Positions 11,101 to 22,490 of a DNA stretch of 64,000 nt are shown piece by piece (positions within the stretch are counted from its first letter, which is position 1; the number at the start of each line of letters is the position of its first letter). The notes under the pieces are model-generated. The model searched no databases. It saw only the letters and a list, made by a program, of their open reading frames with translations, and had not been told where the DNA came from. A program made the translations under genes and the position numbers. Source of the stretch: Cheiracanthium punctorium (taxonomy: Eukaryota > Arthropoda > Arachnida > Araneae > Cheiracanthiidae); assembly GCA_038373885.1 (NCBI GenBank), contig JAWZYV010012257.1, positions 62,001 to 126,000 on the forward strand. Direction: 5' to 3'.

Positions 11101-11319
11101 TGATTGAAAAATTTAATGTTAAATAAACTAATGAAATTGTGCCATGTTCCCCCATATATACGGGGTACATATTACTTGCCTGTACATGTTAATCTATCAA
11201 AAATATAATGCATTAGACTAGATATCGATATAAAGTATTATACGTATTTCATGTTTGGTTGAAGATATAAAATAAAACCTTTATCCCTTTTTTAAAAAAA
11301 TATGGTATTTCGTCCAAAT
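7684..11319. other. AT-rich non-coding DNA with microsatellites
   Basis: No gene is visible. It contains (TA)n tracts, a poly-A tract at about 8752-8771 framed by 8-bp inverted arms (CGTGATGC at 8741-8748, GCATCACG at 8772-8779), and long unremarkable AT-rich DNA. The minus-strand frame 10728-11009 shows no motif. Confidence 0.6.
8166..8354. repeat. (TA)n microsatellites
   Basis: A (TA)n tract spans about 8166-8194. A second imperfect tract, interrupted by TGTATATGTACATA, spans about 8308-8354. A short third tract is at 8471-8484. The IYIYIY-rich frame at 8271-8459 is a translation of this repeat. Confidence 0.9.
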
Positions 11320-11505
11320 ATCTATGGGAGGGATCTAGGCCGAAAGGAGGGGGGGGGGGGTATCGCTCTCCATAGAGGATTTTCTAAGGGGTCTTAACCA
11401 GTATTTAAGAAAAGTTTTGCAGAAATCCACGGAAAATTCCTAACGGCTAGGTCGACGGACTCGACCTAGTCTCAAATACGCTTGGCCACTGGTGGGGCAC
11501 CTTTT
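11320..11505 (-). mobile_element. SINE-like dispersed repeat, family 2
   Basis: The block ATCTAGGCCGAAAGGAGGG ... CCATAGAGGATTTTCTAAGG, then GGTCTTAACCAGTATTTAAG, aligns with 37608-37705 and with 61470-61560. On the minus strand TGGCCAAGCGTATTT (about 11478-11492) and GGTCGAGTCC (about 11456-11465) look like degenerate pol III A and B boxes, but they are closer together than in a tRNA. A 9-bp-arm hairpin (CTAGGTCGA/TCGACCTAG) is at 11447-11469. The GGCCGAAAG core may relate it to the SINE at 4529. Confidence 0.4.
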
Positions 11506-14500
11506 TTAAAAATTTAATTCTAAATACAAAATTGAGACTAACAGTTTAAGAATTGAGCACCGCTAAAAGTGAACAGAACACCCTATGTATACAAAGAAAG
11601 AGGGGAGGGGTAATTACCTAATATTTAAAACAAAAGTAGACGAAACAAACCACGTGCAAACAATATCTCATAAACAGCACACTCAAGAAGAAAAATATAT
11701 AATCATAGAAAGAAAGAGAAAAGTAATGTATATATATGTATATTAGTTGGCAATATTTGCATTTCTTAATTTCTTCATTCAAATAAAATGAGAAATATAA
11801 ATCTGTTTTCTTCCAGTCAAATTCCTCAGAGATATTACCCTTCAGATAGATTTTAGCGTAATATAATCTTCCTAACAAACAATTCACTCCCAAGCACTTT
11901 TCAGGTTTAGAGCTTAACAGGAAGACAAACACAGAACATGCTTTTACTTTCCAAGATGATTTCGCACACAAGTCAGAACATAGAACTCAAGGCAATGTTG
12001 TCTCTAGCGGACAGATGCTTCAGTAATTATATTGGAACACACTTTGACGTTTTGGACGTACACAAACGAAAGCGTTCGAATTGGACATTCCCTCATTAAC
12101 CCAGAATATCTTCAAGACGTTAACTAAGTTTAATGTTTCTTACTTTTTTATGTAAGAAAACGCACCTGGGGAATAAAAAGAGCGAAAAACAAACTGTAAA
12201 TGCATTTCGTTAAGTAAGGAGTAGCAGAAATTCTCCTTTCAACGTTTTAAAATCGCACGGGGAGTATTAACCTCGATTAGACGGTTAAAGGCCGTTGCTG
12301 AGACACTGTGGTACTTTCATGACCTTTAACAGTATTGTTAAATTTCTAACCTATTTTTTCCCCGATAGAAATTTGAGGATGGTTTTAAAAGCACTCGCCG
12401 GTTTTGAGTGAAATGAAACAATAGGCATTGAGGAGCGCATTTTTCTAAATAATAACGATTGCTTGACTGATAGAGTACCGGAATCATTACTGTTTGTAGC
12501 TCCTTTTTTGGAAACTATGCGAAAAGACTGTGCTGCTACACCTTTTGAGAATGGTAATTGTAGCTGAAAATTACAATGAAGAATGATGATTATTAGTGAT
12601 AACGTAAAAGAAAAAAAAATCACATCTTTGATTTACGTAGAATGAATAATATTTGGTCCTGAATAATTTGGAATAAATATGTCATTTTAATTTGCTATTA
12701 TTTCTATGAGGTAAAATTTGTTTAATTATAATATAATGACAATTGAGAGTTAATAAAACACGACAGCTGGCAGTTTTTATGATTGCAGAATTACCTCTCA
12801 AAAGATTTAAAGATTTCTTTTTCATATTAAATAGCGAAAATTTAATGTAAGGTATTAAACAATAAAATTGTGTGCAAACTTTTTTTTAGCACAAAACTTG
12901 GTTAACCTTTCACAATCTTCACATTTTACTCTCCATACGAGTAAAAAAAAATGTATTAAGGGATGGTAATATTGACACTAAATTTTTCCTAATATTTTTC
13001 TGGACCTCAAATTTCTGGATGGGTAAATTTTCCGTGAGGTATTTCAATTGAAATGCTTTCAAAATATTTAATTATTTTGTCCATTTCTAAATATTTATGT
13101 AAAATAGATTGTGGATCATTTTCAATAGTTTTATATAGGAAAAATACCAATGCCTTTATGCATTATGAATATACTAGGCCTTTTAATTGGATAGTAAAAT
13201 AATAAAAAATATAAACCACAAAATTAATCTCGTGGTTGTTTCTTAAAATCCCTTCGAAATAAAGACAAAAGTTTACCTTCTAAAGAGCAAAATAAAATGT
13301 TTCTGACATTGCACTGTTTATATCTTAAGAAGTCTGTCACTTTTATAAAGTAATAAAATGTTTAAGTTCTGTCCTATGCTCAGTCTTTTCACAAACCTTT
13401 CTACTGATGTAAAAGTCTGACTAATCGCTAAAATACACCAAACGTTTTGAGATAACGTGGGTATGATTTAAAGATAGTTTTCACTTGCAAACTGGTATCT
13501 TCTATTTCTTCCCAATTTTTGGGGCGTCACTTATTTTGACTGAAACGTGAAATTCCACTTAACTATTAAAAGACTTTGGAAGGTTGTTTGACTCTCACGC
13601 TGCCAGAGAAAAGACACATAAAACACTTCAACCTTTTTCAAGCATTTTAAAATATTTTAAAACGTGCAACGAAATTCACTTAAACATTAAGTTGTCGATT
13701 TTCAAGGAAATGCATAATTTAAAAATTGTAGCAGACTTAGTAAAGGCAGAAAGTTCCATTGGCAATATTTTAAAACAACATTTAAAAAATGAATATTTTG
13801 CGCTTAAGAATTAAGAGAATGGCTGTGTTTGATACAATTTTAAAGTGCTAAAATTGTTCAGTGTAATACAATAGTGTTAAAAATAACAAATTCTACTATT
13901 ATGCACTACTACTTTCCATTCCAGATAACTAATGATAACATCTGAAAGGATTTTACAGTGAAACTTGTCTTTATTACTGTATTTAAATTCTTTCGGATCG
14001 CTTCTTTTAGAACTTTGAAAAGACTCTGTTAAAAAGGATCGGTTTTACACGAGTAGTATAAAACTTAGTAAAGGATATTAAAGGGAAAAGTTTAAAGAAA
14101 TTAAACTAGAGTCACATTAATATTTCACAGCATTTAAAGAAATAAAGCCTTTTCGTTCTTTAACCGCCAGACAGATTTCAAAGGAAAATCGTTAACAACA
14201 AGTTCATCCAGTTTTGCAGGGGTTTATAAATGCTCAGCTACTAATGAAAAAAAAAGAACTATTTTACAAATAGTTATGTATTTGAGGTAAATAAACAAAG
14301 AAAGAAATTCAAAATTATTTAAAATATCATTTCTTGTTATTTTACGAGTAAGTTAAAAGCATAATACAATATAACATATTTTTTGTATGCTGATGAAGTA
14401 ATGTTTCAAAATTAGGAACAATAAAACATTTTCCGAATGAGTAACAGATATTTCCGATTTCTGTTATACACTTTTCACATTCTTTACATGAGACAATCAG

Positions 14501-15351
14501 CAACTATTCATATCGAAAGGTTAAGACCTCTATGTTACAGAATTATCAACGAAAAGATATAGTATTGCAATTTAAAAATTCACCCATTGCAAGTCTGAAG
14601 TGTCATAAAAGTGTCCATATAGATGTGCCGCTATCTTAAACTATTCAGGCGGTATTTTTCGATGTCAAGATTAACATTTTTTTTTTTAATTTTATGGAAA
14701 AAAACTACTAAAAGATAAAGCATTTTTTTAAATCAATACTCCACCTTATAACCAGTTACGGTGAATTTTCGCTGAGTTACACTTAGCATTAACCATAATT
14801 ATTTATGTTAACAAACATATATATTACTCTCTGTTTAGGAAGAACATTTTGCTCGTGAATATTTTATTTATAGATAATTTTTCTCCTCATCCACTAAGAG
14901 CAAATTCCTCAGCATACCATTCCTGTTCAACGGAGAATGTTCTAAACTTCCAATAAAAGTATTCCACCAATTTATCTTCCTTGTAAGAAGCAAAAAGTAG
15001 CTCTTTACTGGAATTATAGTAAACGGGGAGACGATCTTTTAGGTACCGATAAAAATATTTACCCCGAGCTAATAACTAATATTTTATCTGAATACAAGTT
15101 ACAGAGTGAATATTTAGAAGCAAATGCAATAACGTCCTCTTTACAAGTTTATGTAAAGATATATAATGTTGAAAGGGAGAAAGTAAAATGTAAATGTCTT
15201 AGAGTATATATATAACTTGTGCTGCAGAAGAAAATGTATAAATTTAATTCTCCAGGTTTCCGATTTTACTTTCACGAAGAGTGGATGCACTTTATGTTAA
15301 AATTGGAAATTCGTCTTTTCATGTTTAATGATAATAGGTTGTCTATAGTTT
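11506..15351. other. AT-rich non-coding DNA
   Basis: No gene is identified. Three frames deserve a note but have no recognisable domain: 11618-11971 (minus, 117 codons, low-complexity Y/F/I), 12351-12623 (minus, 90 codons, somewhat higher GC, basic C-terminus) and 13584-13814 (plus, 76 codons, lysine-rich). I see no supporting splice signals. Confidence 0.45.
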
Positions 15352-15712
15352 TTCTTTCTAATGGCCGGCTCAGCGGCCTACTGGTAGGCTTGACCGCTAC
15401 GAGGGCCGAAGATGTCGGCCATTTCATTATGGGGAGCCTAGTAGGCAGACCAGTGTTTCTCCCTGTGAGTGGTTACCTAATTTTGAACCCATTCCAGATG
15501 AGAGACCTCGCACCTGGATTTGGTCCCACAGGGGTATCGTTTGGACATAGAGGACATTGGAGCCACTACCAATTTTACCAGCACCAGTTCCCTTTAGCGT
15601 ATAAGGTCCACAACAGAGTAGGTTTAGAGAGGAGTTCACCCTCCCAAGCACTGGCCAAGCCGGTGTTGCTTCACTTTCAGTGTTTTAATGGGAACCGAGA
15701 TTAATCGACCGA
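15352..15712 (-). mobile_element. 5S rRNA-headed SINE (SINE3-like), longest copy
   Basis: On the minus strand the head reads CTCGGTTCCCATTAAAACAC, then TGAAAGTGAAGCAACACCGG (box A region, about 15658-15677). The box C-like GTGCTTGGGAGGGTGAAC follows at 15634-15651. This parallels 5S rRNA 'GGTTCTCGTCCGATCACCGAAGTTAAGCAAC ... TACTTGGATGGGTGACC'. The middle aligns with copies at 7045 and 55605; the 3' third (TTCGGCC, CCTACTAGG, CCGGCCATTAGAAA) aligns with the tRNA-headed copy at 4529. The element is much more GC-rich than its surroundings, which explains the long open frames on both strands (15219-15704 plus, 15427-15651 minus). Neither looks like a protein. Confidence 0.7.
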
Positions 15713-16712
15713 TCTGCTCCAGGACTGCTTTCTATTAAATGAAATTCCCCTTTGTAGGATACTTAAATTTTGAAACCATTCTAATGGGAGGTACATTTAC
15801 ATCAGAATCATTTACTGTTTGATTACCGATCAGATAGAAACATAAACATCCGGTTTAGAGGAAGAAACGGGCACGTCCATTAGTTGTTGGGGGAGCCAGT
15901 CAGATGTGCGCTTGCCACTAAATTATTCTGACACAGGAAATAACGATTTGTTTACTGCAATGATATTTTCAAGCTACAATGAATCAATTTATGATTTAAA
16001 TATCACAAACCAGATTACTGATTTGTAATATAAATAATAAAAAACTACAATATCTGCTAACTGTTCCCCCTCCTCCACCGGTTCATTTGGACTCACCTTT
16101 ACTGGCAGCTTGCTAATATTCTATGCCAAACGCAGTCAAACAGTAGTAGGTCTATATAAAATTGTGATATCTCTTTGTCGGACTAAAGAGATTTACTCTT
16201 TCTTCCAGTGAATTCGGTCGGGGTATCATGAATATTCTAACGGGCCTGACCATAGAAAATGATAATTAATAGAACGTGGTCCCCTCCCCCCACCCCCGAA
16301 TTTTCTCCATTGAAAGTTGAAGCTGGTGGAAACATCGATTGCAGCCCCTCCCCAGCTCTTTTTAATGAGCGGAAAATTAAGTCTTTTCAGCCGTCGTTAT
16401 CAGCGTTTGAGGAGTTTGAAGTCTTTCCTTATGTAGCTGTAAACTGTGGAGAAAACATCCCAAAAGAGTGTAAAGTAGCTGTAAGCAACACATTAGTTGG
16501 CATGAACTGCTTTAATTTGACAAATAAACGCTTTGTAACTTTGTATTGTAGATCTGGAAGATAACAGTTGCATCGTTTATGTTTCTCAAAAGTATTCAAA
16601 AAAGTATTAGAAGTTTAAGTAAGTTTAGGGAAAGTATTTGATTGATTTATTCTTCCCCATCTCAATTTAAGTATTTTAAATTTTTGGAAGAGTTCCCCAA
16701 AAACTTCGTCAA
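15713..16712. other. Non-coding DNA with an unassigned 101-codon frame
   Basis: A frame at 16259-16564 (plus) encodes a Cys- and Pro-containing peptide (SPPPTPEFSPLKVEAGGN near its start). The stretch has several short C-rich runs. I recognise no domain, and the gene-poor context argues against calling it. A small hairpin (ATCTCTTT/AAAGAGAT) lies at about 16170-16193. Confidence 0.4.
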
Positions 16713-17159
16713 TATAGAAGGTGTGTCAAAATTAGAGGGGCAAACTTCTAGGAGAGATGGGTTTCAGAAAGATGCTTCCGAATCCCATAGCAATGTAGGG
16801 TCGGAAACGTTGGCTTCATGTGACTGCTAGTAATAACTTCAGAAGAAGTGATTAAGTAATTGTGAACTTTCCGACCACGATTTTTACAAAAACGAATGCA
16901 TCTTTCTGATTGCACTTTATAAAAATTGTCAGTTCAGAAGTTTGTTTCTTTTTCACTGCATTGATGAAACTGTCGGAGGAGAGCGCATTGTTTATGAAAC
17001 TTGGTTATTAAATTAGACACACACTTCGGCATATCTTCCAAAGTGATAATTAACAGGTACATGAAGACTGCGTTTCCGACCCCACATCGCCATGTGATTC
17101 GGAACTGTTTTGTTGTAACCTACCTGTCCTAGAAGTTTGTCCCTCTAACACACTGTATA
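16713..17159. mobile_element. Long-TIR MITE, family TACAGKGTGT, copy A
   Basis: The left arm (GTGTGTCAAAATTAGAGGGG, CAAACTTCTAGGAGAG, CCCATAGCAATGTAGGGTCG, GAAACG) pairs with the reverse complement of the right arm (TATACAGTGTGTTAGAGGGA, CAAACTTCTAGGACAG, CACATGGCGATGTGGGGTCG). The arms are about 150 bp; the rest is a short loop. Two other members are at 29513-29965 and 38281-38682. Small frames reading ESHSNVGSET and ESHGDVGSET are translations of the two arms, not genes. Confidence 0.75.
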
Positions 17160-17329
17160 TTTTTTCAAAATTTGGGCTTTTAGTAACGTCATAATTTATA
17201 GTTATTTGGTTTTTGTTAGTTTTCGTTTCCTTAAAATTACTGATAGTTTCAGAACTTTTTATGTACATATTTTTGGCAATATCTTAATAAAACTCTAGTA
17301 CATTTAAAACCCCAAGCACATAGACTGAA

Positions 17330-17395
17330 AAAAATTTCGGGACTGGGGCTCAAAACCTTTTACTTCTGCTCATTTACTATACGAGCCGCATAAAG
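17330..17395 (-). mobile_element. Possible tRNA-derived SINE head
   Basis: Minus strand: GCGGCTCGTATAGTAAATGA, then GCAGAAG and GGTTTTGAGCCCC (17345-17357). The last resembles a pol III B box, and the whole resembles the anticodon-to-T-arm part of a tRNA. The A box is unclear and no second copy is in the window. Confidence 0.25.
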
Positions 17396-17399
17396 TAAT

Positions 17400-20300
17400 T
17401 CAGTGGTTTATAATATGTACATAAAGTAATTCAATTATATTCACAGTGCACTGAAATGCCATCAATATCACATCGCAATGAAAAATTAACAAACAACCTT
17501 CAAAAATCGGCTTCTCAAAACAAGTGAGAAAGCGTCATTTATAATACCGTAATACAACAAAGCAGAGCCACTCAGCAGAACTTACGCTTCTCTTCCTGCG
17601 AAAGCTGACAACTAACGAGCGACCTGTCACTGTATACTTTTCTCGCATGGTTCGCGAACGAATTTCACAACATTCTAGTTCTATGACACTTCCTACTGGA
17701 CGCTTTAATGATGATATAATACTAATGTTATTGTGTAATAGTCATACAGGGAAGCAAACATTGCAGGCCCCATTAATAAAATCGCACCAATTGTCGTCAA
17801 GCTTGGTGACTTTATGACGAAATATTGCCGCATTTCTCACAAAAAATAAGTTTCCAAAACTGAAATCAGAAAAGCGATATCGCCAATATTTATCGAGAAA
17901 CCAAAAAATCCCCTGTTTTTCTATGACAAAAACAAAGGTTCATATCTTTCATCATAGTTAACCGATTTTCATTTAACTAAAAGTAAATTTTAATTACTTG
18001 ACGCATAGAATACGAATTTTTTCCTAAATTAAGCCCCTTGAGAGCCGATCACTCCGAAGATTCATAACAATAACATTAATTTGCTTACAAAATTATTTGA
18101 CTAAAAGGGTCACAAAGGGGAGTTATGTAACGTAGCTTCCGCAATTGCTGTCTCTTTACTGAAATGTAAATACTACGATTAGTTATAGGCCCCTTCGTAT
18201 ATTTTTTTCATTTACTCTTCTATAATTATATTCTTTACCTAAGTTATATAAAGTATTAATTCTGTATAAATTTACTCTATGAAGCTTTTTATCCAGAGTA
18301 AAACAAGTGTAATCTATTTAAATTTATATTTACATTTTATTTTTCATTGAAGTTAATGCTTACTACTGAATTTGATTAATTAATTTGTACTTTTAATTAC
18401 TCAAGCAATTAAAATTAATTTCATAAAGAATTTTTCATTTTATTTTGCGTATTATTTGCGTAATATATGATCAGTTTGTACTTCTAATTTAATTCCAGTG
18501 TGAGATTTAGAAAATAGGAAATGCACTGAAAGTTACTAATAAAGTTTTGTAAAATATTGGTTTGGGCAACAAGTTCTTTATTTTATTTTTATTTATTTTA
18601 TTTTATTTTTATTTATTTATTTATTTTTCGTTAGAGATATTTAAAAGAAATCAGAAGAGTTTGAAGTTTGACAAAAAAGATGTATAAATATATAAGCATA
18701 TGAGTTTTTGTTGTAAATAAATTTTAACTGAAATGATTATTATTTACATCAATATTTTATTTTTAAAGATGAACAAAGGGCAATGTACAGATTTTACAAT
18801 AATAGCACAATAAAAGTTACATTTACAATAAAAGTTAACTGTCATTTACGGTTAAAACGATACATTGTTATTTGGTTATTGGCATTTAATAAAATTTTGA
18901 TATTTTCTCAATGTAAATGAAAAAAAAATACGGTGATTTTTGTAATTTTATTTCTTTTTAAACCTTTGACCAAGATAGTGTTATTGACAATCGCAGAATC
19001 AAACCGTTTTAAGAATTAAATAAAATTTATTTAAAAGTAACTCTGAGCACAGTTTTCTTTTTTTGGGGGGGCTAAAGTTTCTAGTAAAACAAATTCTTGC
19101 AGAACTTTACAGTTTTTGATATTGTGCAGAAGAAAAAATCAAATTTATTTCTCATTCGCAGATCAAGTAGGTGGCTTTAGAAGTAGAATATTTATTATCT
19201 CATCACTAAGCAAGCATCTGATATATTTAATTGCAATTGCACAAATCAAGTTACAGGTCAATTTCGGAGACATGCAATTTACCGTCTTCCTTGCGATAAA
19301 ACAGTAATCTGCTTAGATAAATGCCATTAAAAACTAGCACGTCGTAATTAATCTTGTCCAATATTTTGCCCCAAGGTGCGAATTTATTACTTTGCAAAAC
19401 TGGTGCGCGCTGCAACAACAATGCACCAGCATTCTTCTTACGTCACTTTCTTTTCCACTTTCTTCTTTCTTTTCACTACGAACTAAGAAATATTTCAAAC
19501 GCTACTCCTTTGAAACTGTAAGACGATGTTCCAAACATATTTATCAAAAGTCAGACTTCCGCGTGTTTTAGTAATAAATCAAACGACTCTTCTGCTTAGA
19601 TATTTTTTTCGATTCCCGAATTGAGACGCCATTTTGTCTGAAAAGACCTTTCAGGCATTCCTTATGTTTTGAGCGGAAACACAGTAATTCCGTGCTATAT
19701 TTCTATTAAGCTAAAAAAGGGAAAGTTCTTATCAAATTCAGCGAAACATGATTTTTGTATGATTTTACAATGTTTGACTATTTCACACAGTGAAATATTA
19801 AAACTGGATTTAATGGTTTTCGATATCATTTTGAGTACCGCTTTTATACTTGTGGTCTCCAACAATGCAATTTAAAGTATTTCACGTAATTTTATTAAAA
19901 ATACATACACACGTGAGGCAAAATATACTTTTAAAACCATTTTTTACTTAAAAAATATTTTTTGTTTCTAAAATTCTTATTAGAATTTAAATTGTAACAC
20001 GTTTACCCTAGAAAAAGCTCTTGTTTATAGTAGTTATTGGAATTTTTAACAAAAACTGTAAAAAACAATTAAATGGAGTAAGAAATATGCAGATTTACTA
20101 CAAAATATTCCAAAACTTTTCAAGATTACCTGCACATCATTAAATTTTACGTAAAATGCCATGGTTGTTAATATTTTTCCTATTTACACAACTACACAAA
20201 CAGAAAATATTTTAAAATATGTAGTACATCTATTAAAACGACATTAATGTTTTAGATATATTAAAGGGTTTACATAAATCATAAAATTTATTTGCGATGT

Positions 20301-20440
20301 AAATCTGGTGTATTCTTAAATAAAATAAATGTTTTTTTTCCATTTAAATGTTCTTACATGAAACTGAAAATGTTGTTTATAAGTTTCAAACTAAATATCG
20401 AGGTATAGTTTAACATCATAAACAAAAATCATAGCATGTG
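17400..20440. other. AT-rich non-coding DNA
   Basis: No gene is visible. It includes a TTTAT-type low-complexity run and long AT-rich DNA. Short frames at 19116 and 19669 lack any motif. Confidence 0.55.
18576..18628. repeat. TTTAT/TTTA low-complexity run
   Basis: Alternating TTTAT and TTTTATT units. A similar run lies at 35843-35900. These could be tails of decayed retroposons on the opposite strand or simple expansions. Confidence 0.85.
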
Positions 20441-20623
20441 CATAGCTGCCAACTGCTCCGGAATACAATTAGCCAGTTTTTTTAGACAGTATAGTTTTAA
20501 AAATATTTTTTTCAAAGTAATAGCTAGCTCCCCCGTCAAAATCAAAAATTTTATTATATTCTAAACCAAAAATTCCTGTTTTAAAAATGCGGTTAATTAT
20601 ATTCCGGAGCAGTTGTCAGCTAA

Positions 20624-20625
<2 letters not shown>
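20441..20625. mobile_element. 183-bp-type MITE, second copy
   Basis: The left arm CATAGCTGCCAACTGCTCCG then GAATACAATTAGCC pairs with the reverse complement of the right arm, CTTAGCTGACAACTGCTCCG then GAATATAATTAACC. It is the same family as 4955-5137. Flanks AGCATGTGCA (left) and AGCATATATA (right) are a possible degraded target duplication, but the right one merges with the (TA)n tract. Confidence 0.75.

Positions 20626-20704
<79 letters not shown>
20626..20704. repeat. (TA)n microsatellite, ~79 bp
   Basis: Uninterrupted TA dinucleotides directly abut the MITE at 20441-20625. It is the longest simple repeat in the window. Its true length is likely polymorphic and hard to assemble. Confidence 0.95.
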
Positions 20705-20708
<4 letters not shown>

Positions 20709-22309
20709 AAAAATCACGATTCTAAAATACATTTTATTGGAAAATAAATTATTAAACAATCTTTTTCGATTTGAAAAGCTAAATTTTAAGGACACACTTT
20801 TAATTTAAGTATTAACACTATTTTATCTTAAAACATCCTAATGGTACTTCAAATGATATTTCTGTATTATTTTTTATAAAACAGTATTAGTGCAGTTTTT
20901 ATTTACAATTATTATCGAGCTATTTGAAACCATTTTAATATGAGTGTCTATGTTTCGATCTAATGGTTATGCATTTTTATCTTTCGTTACCCTTTATAAA
21001 AATTCCATAATGTACATCAATTCTTCTTATATCTTTTTAATTATCTGCTGAAACAAACTAAAGATCAAGCATATTAATTTTTTGCGTGAATTAATGTACG
21101 TCTTTAATTGAATCAGCATAAGTGCAATAAGTATCATAAGGTGAAATTATATTTCGAAATAATAAAACAAGACTAGATTTATTAAAATTATTTCGGAGTG
21201 TCAATCTAAATTACCTTCTCTGTTCATCATAAGAGATTTTCATTTTACAACATATACCACACTTTAATGACAATGCTAATAATAAAAGAAAATGTCTTTA
21301 AAATAGTGCTAATATTTGGGAAAATGTTCATTATAATAAAAAGAAGAGATGCAATACAAATAAATCCTAATCTGTAAATATGTTTAACGTTTAATCAGAG
21401 GTTATTTGTAGCATTCTGTTTGAAAAATTTAATTGGCAATAAACATCTAAATGGTCAAATATGATTAAAGACAGCCTTTAAGGAGTGATCCTAATCACAA
21501 TAATTCTAATGATTTAGCGACACAAATTCAGCTTTGCGTAATCAAATGAGCACGATTAAGATATATTAAATCGTAGTTAGATAATTATCAATCAATTAAT
21601 CCAAGTCAGCTAATCTATTGGTTCAGAAAAACCATTAGTGCTTTACCTGAAGTTATTCTGTATTCATTTTCGTGTGGTGAACAATTATGCTAAATTGATT
21701 GTTAAATGTTAATTAACATGTCTGAGTACTTAAAAATAGTTTTAATTAACTCGGTTAAAACTACTTGTTATGTTTACAGTTATCAATTCGTTTTAATTGA
21801 TCATTTCAGTGAAAATAGTAGGAATATTTTCTCTTAATATAAAGGATGTTCTCGGAAAATGTCTTTCATTGTATTAAATTAAGTCTTAATGTGTATTGTA
21901 GGCATTTGTAGAAGGAGAAAATTTTATTTTGTTTCAAAAGATTTGAAGTAAATTCATTGAAGACATTAGGCCGAAAATAAAGTATTAATTCTATTTGCAC
22001 TGCGTTTTTTATATTCGTATTAATTTAATAGTGTACGTATAAAATATTACTTAATATGTAGAAATGAAAGTTTTCAAAAATTATTAAAATATGAAGCAGA
22101 GAAAATTACCTAAGCTGAGTTTCGTATCAATTTCTTATAGAAAGCAGTATGCATCTACTTGTACTAATTCAAAACTTTTTGGCGCGAGTAGAAATTTTTC
22201 AATTCAATTTCCAACATGAATTTTATTTTCAGACGCGGCATCATACTTGTTCGATTGGTCGAATTATATAAATGAAAGCGGCATCGCTAACTTCAACAGT
22301 TATATCTTG
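20705..22309. other. AT-rich non-coding DNA
   Basis: No gene and no repeat seen. A motif-dense sub-block is listed separately as a possible regulatory region. Confidence 0.5.
21380..21840. promoter_or_regulatory. Speculative cis-regulatory region
   Basis: The block contains unusually many homeodomain/Exd-type cores close together: ATCAATCAATTAATCC, GTTAATTAACATG, TTTTAATTAACTC, TTTTAATTGATCA and TGATTAAAG. It has no simple repeats, long homopolymers or transposon ends. In AT-rich DNA such cores also occur by chance, so this is a weak call. Confidence 0.15.
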
Positions 22310-22317
22310 ATGCTGCA

Positions 22318-22490
22318 CAGGGGCGTAGCCACGGGGGGGGTTAGGGGGGTCATAACTCCTCCATGAGAAAATTTTTGCCATACAAAATGTATATTCTTCA
22401 CTCCCTTATCACACACATGTATGCATTTATGTGAGTTGCAGTAGTCGTAACCCCCCCCCCCTCCATGAAAAATTTCTGGCTACGCCCCTG
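22318..22490. mobile_element. hAT-type MITE with perfect 8-bp TSD
   Basis: Termini CAGGGGCGTAGCCA and (T)GGCTACGCCCCTG are inverted repeats. The element is flanked on both sides by ATGCTGCA (22310-22317 and 22491-22498), an exact 8-bp target duplication diagnostic of hAT insertion. Subterminal regions also pair: a poly-G block plus TCCATGAGAAAATTTTTG against CTCCATGAAAAATTTCTGG. It is 173 bp with no coding capacity. A second, inverted copy is at 23329-23504. Frames such as GVARNFSWRGGG are translations of it. Confidence 0.9.

Noticed and set aside
12351..12623. 90-codon minus-strand frame with slightly raised GC
   Set aside because: No domain, hydrophobic start from AT-rich DNA, no splice or polyadenylation context I could defend.
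15219..15704. 161-codon open frame, the longest in the window
   Set aside because: It lies almost wholly inside a GC-rich 5S-headed SINE copy; the opposite strand is also open and the reading is not shared by the other copies.
15634..15712. 5S rRNA gene or pseudogene
   Set aside because: The 5' third is missing or diverged, and the same head is attached to the same non-5S body at other loci, so it is a SINE head rather than a 5S gene copy.
16259..16564. 101-codon frame with Pro/Cys-rich start
   Set aside because: C-rich runs explain the openness; no recognised domain and no supporting neighbours.
20626..20704. Possible origin or structured element
   Set aside because: A plain (TA)n expansion; no flanking signals.
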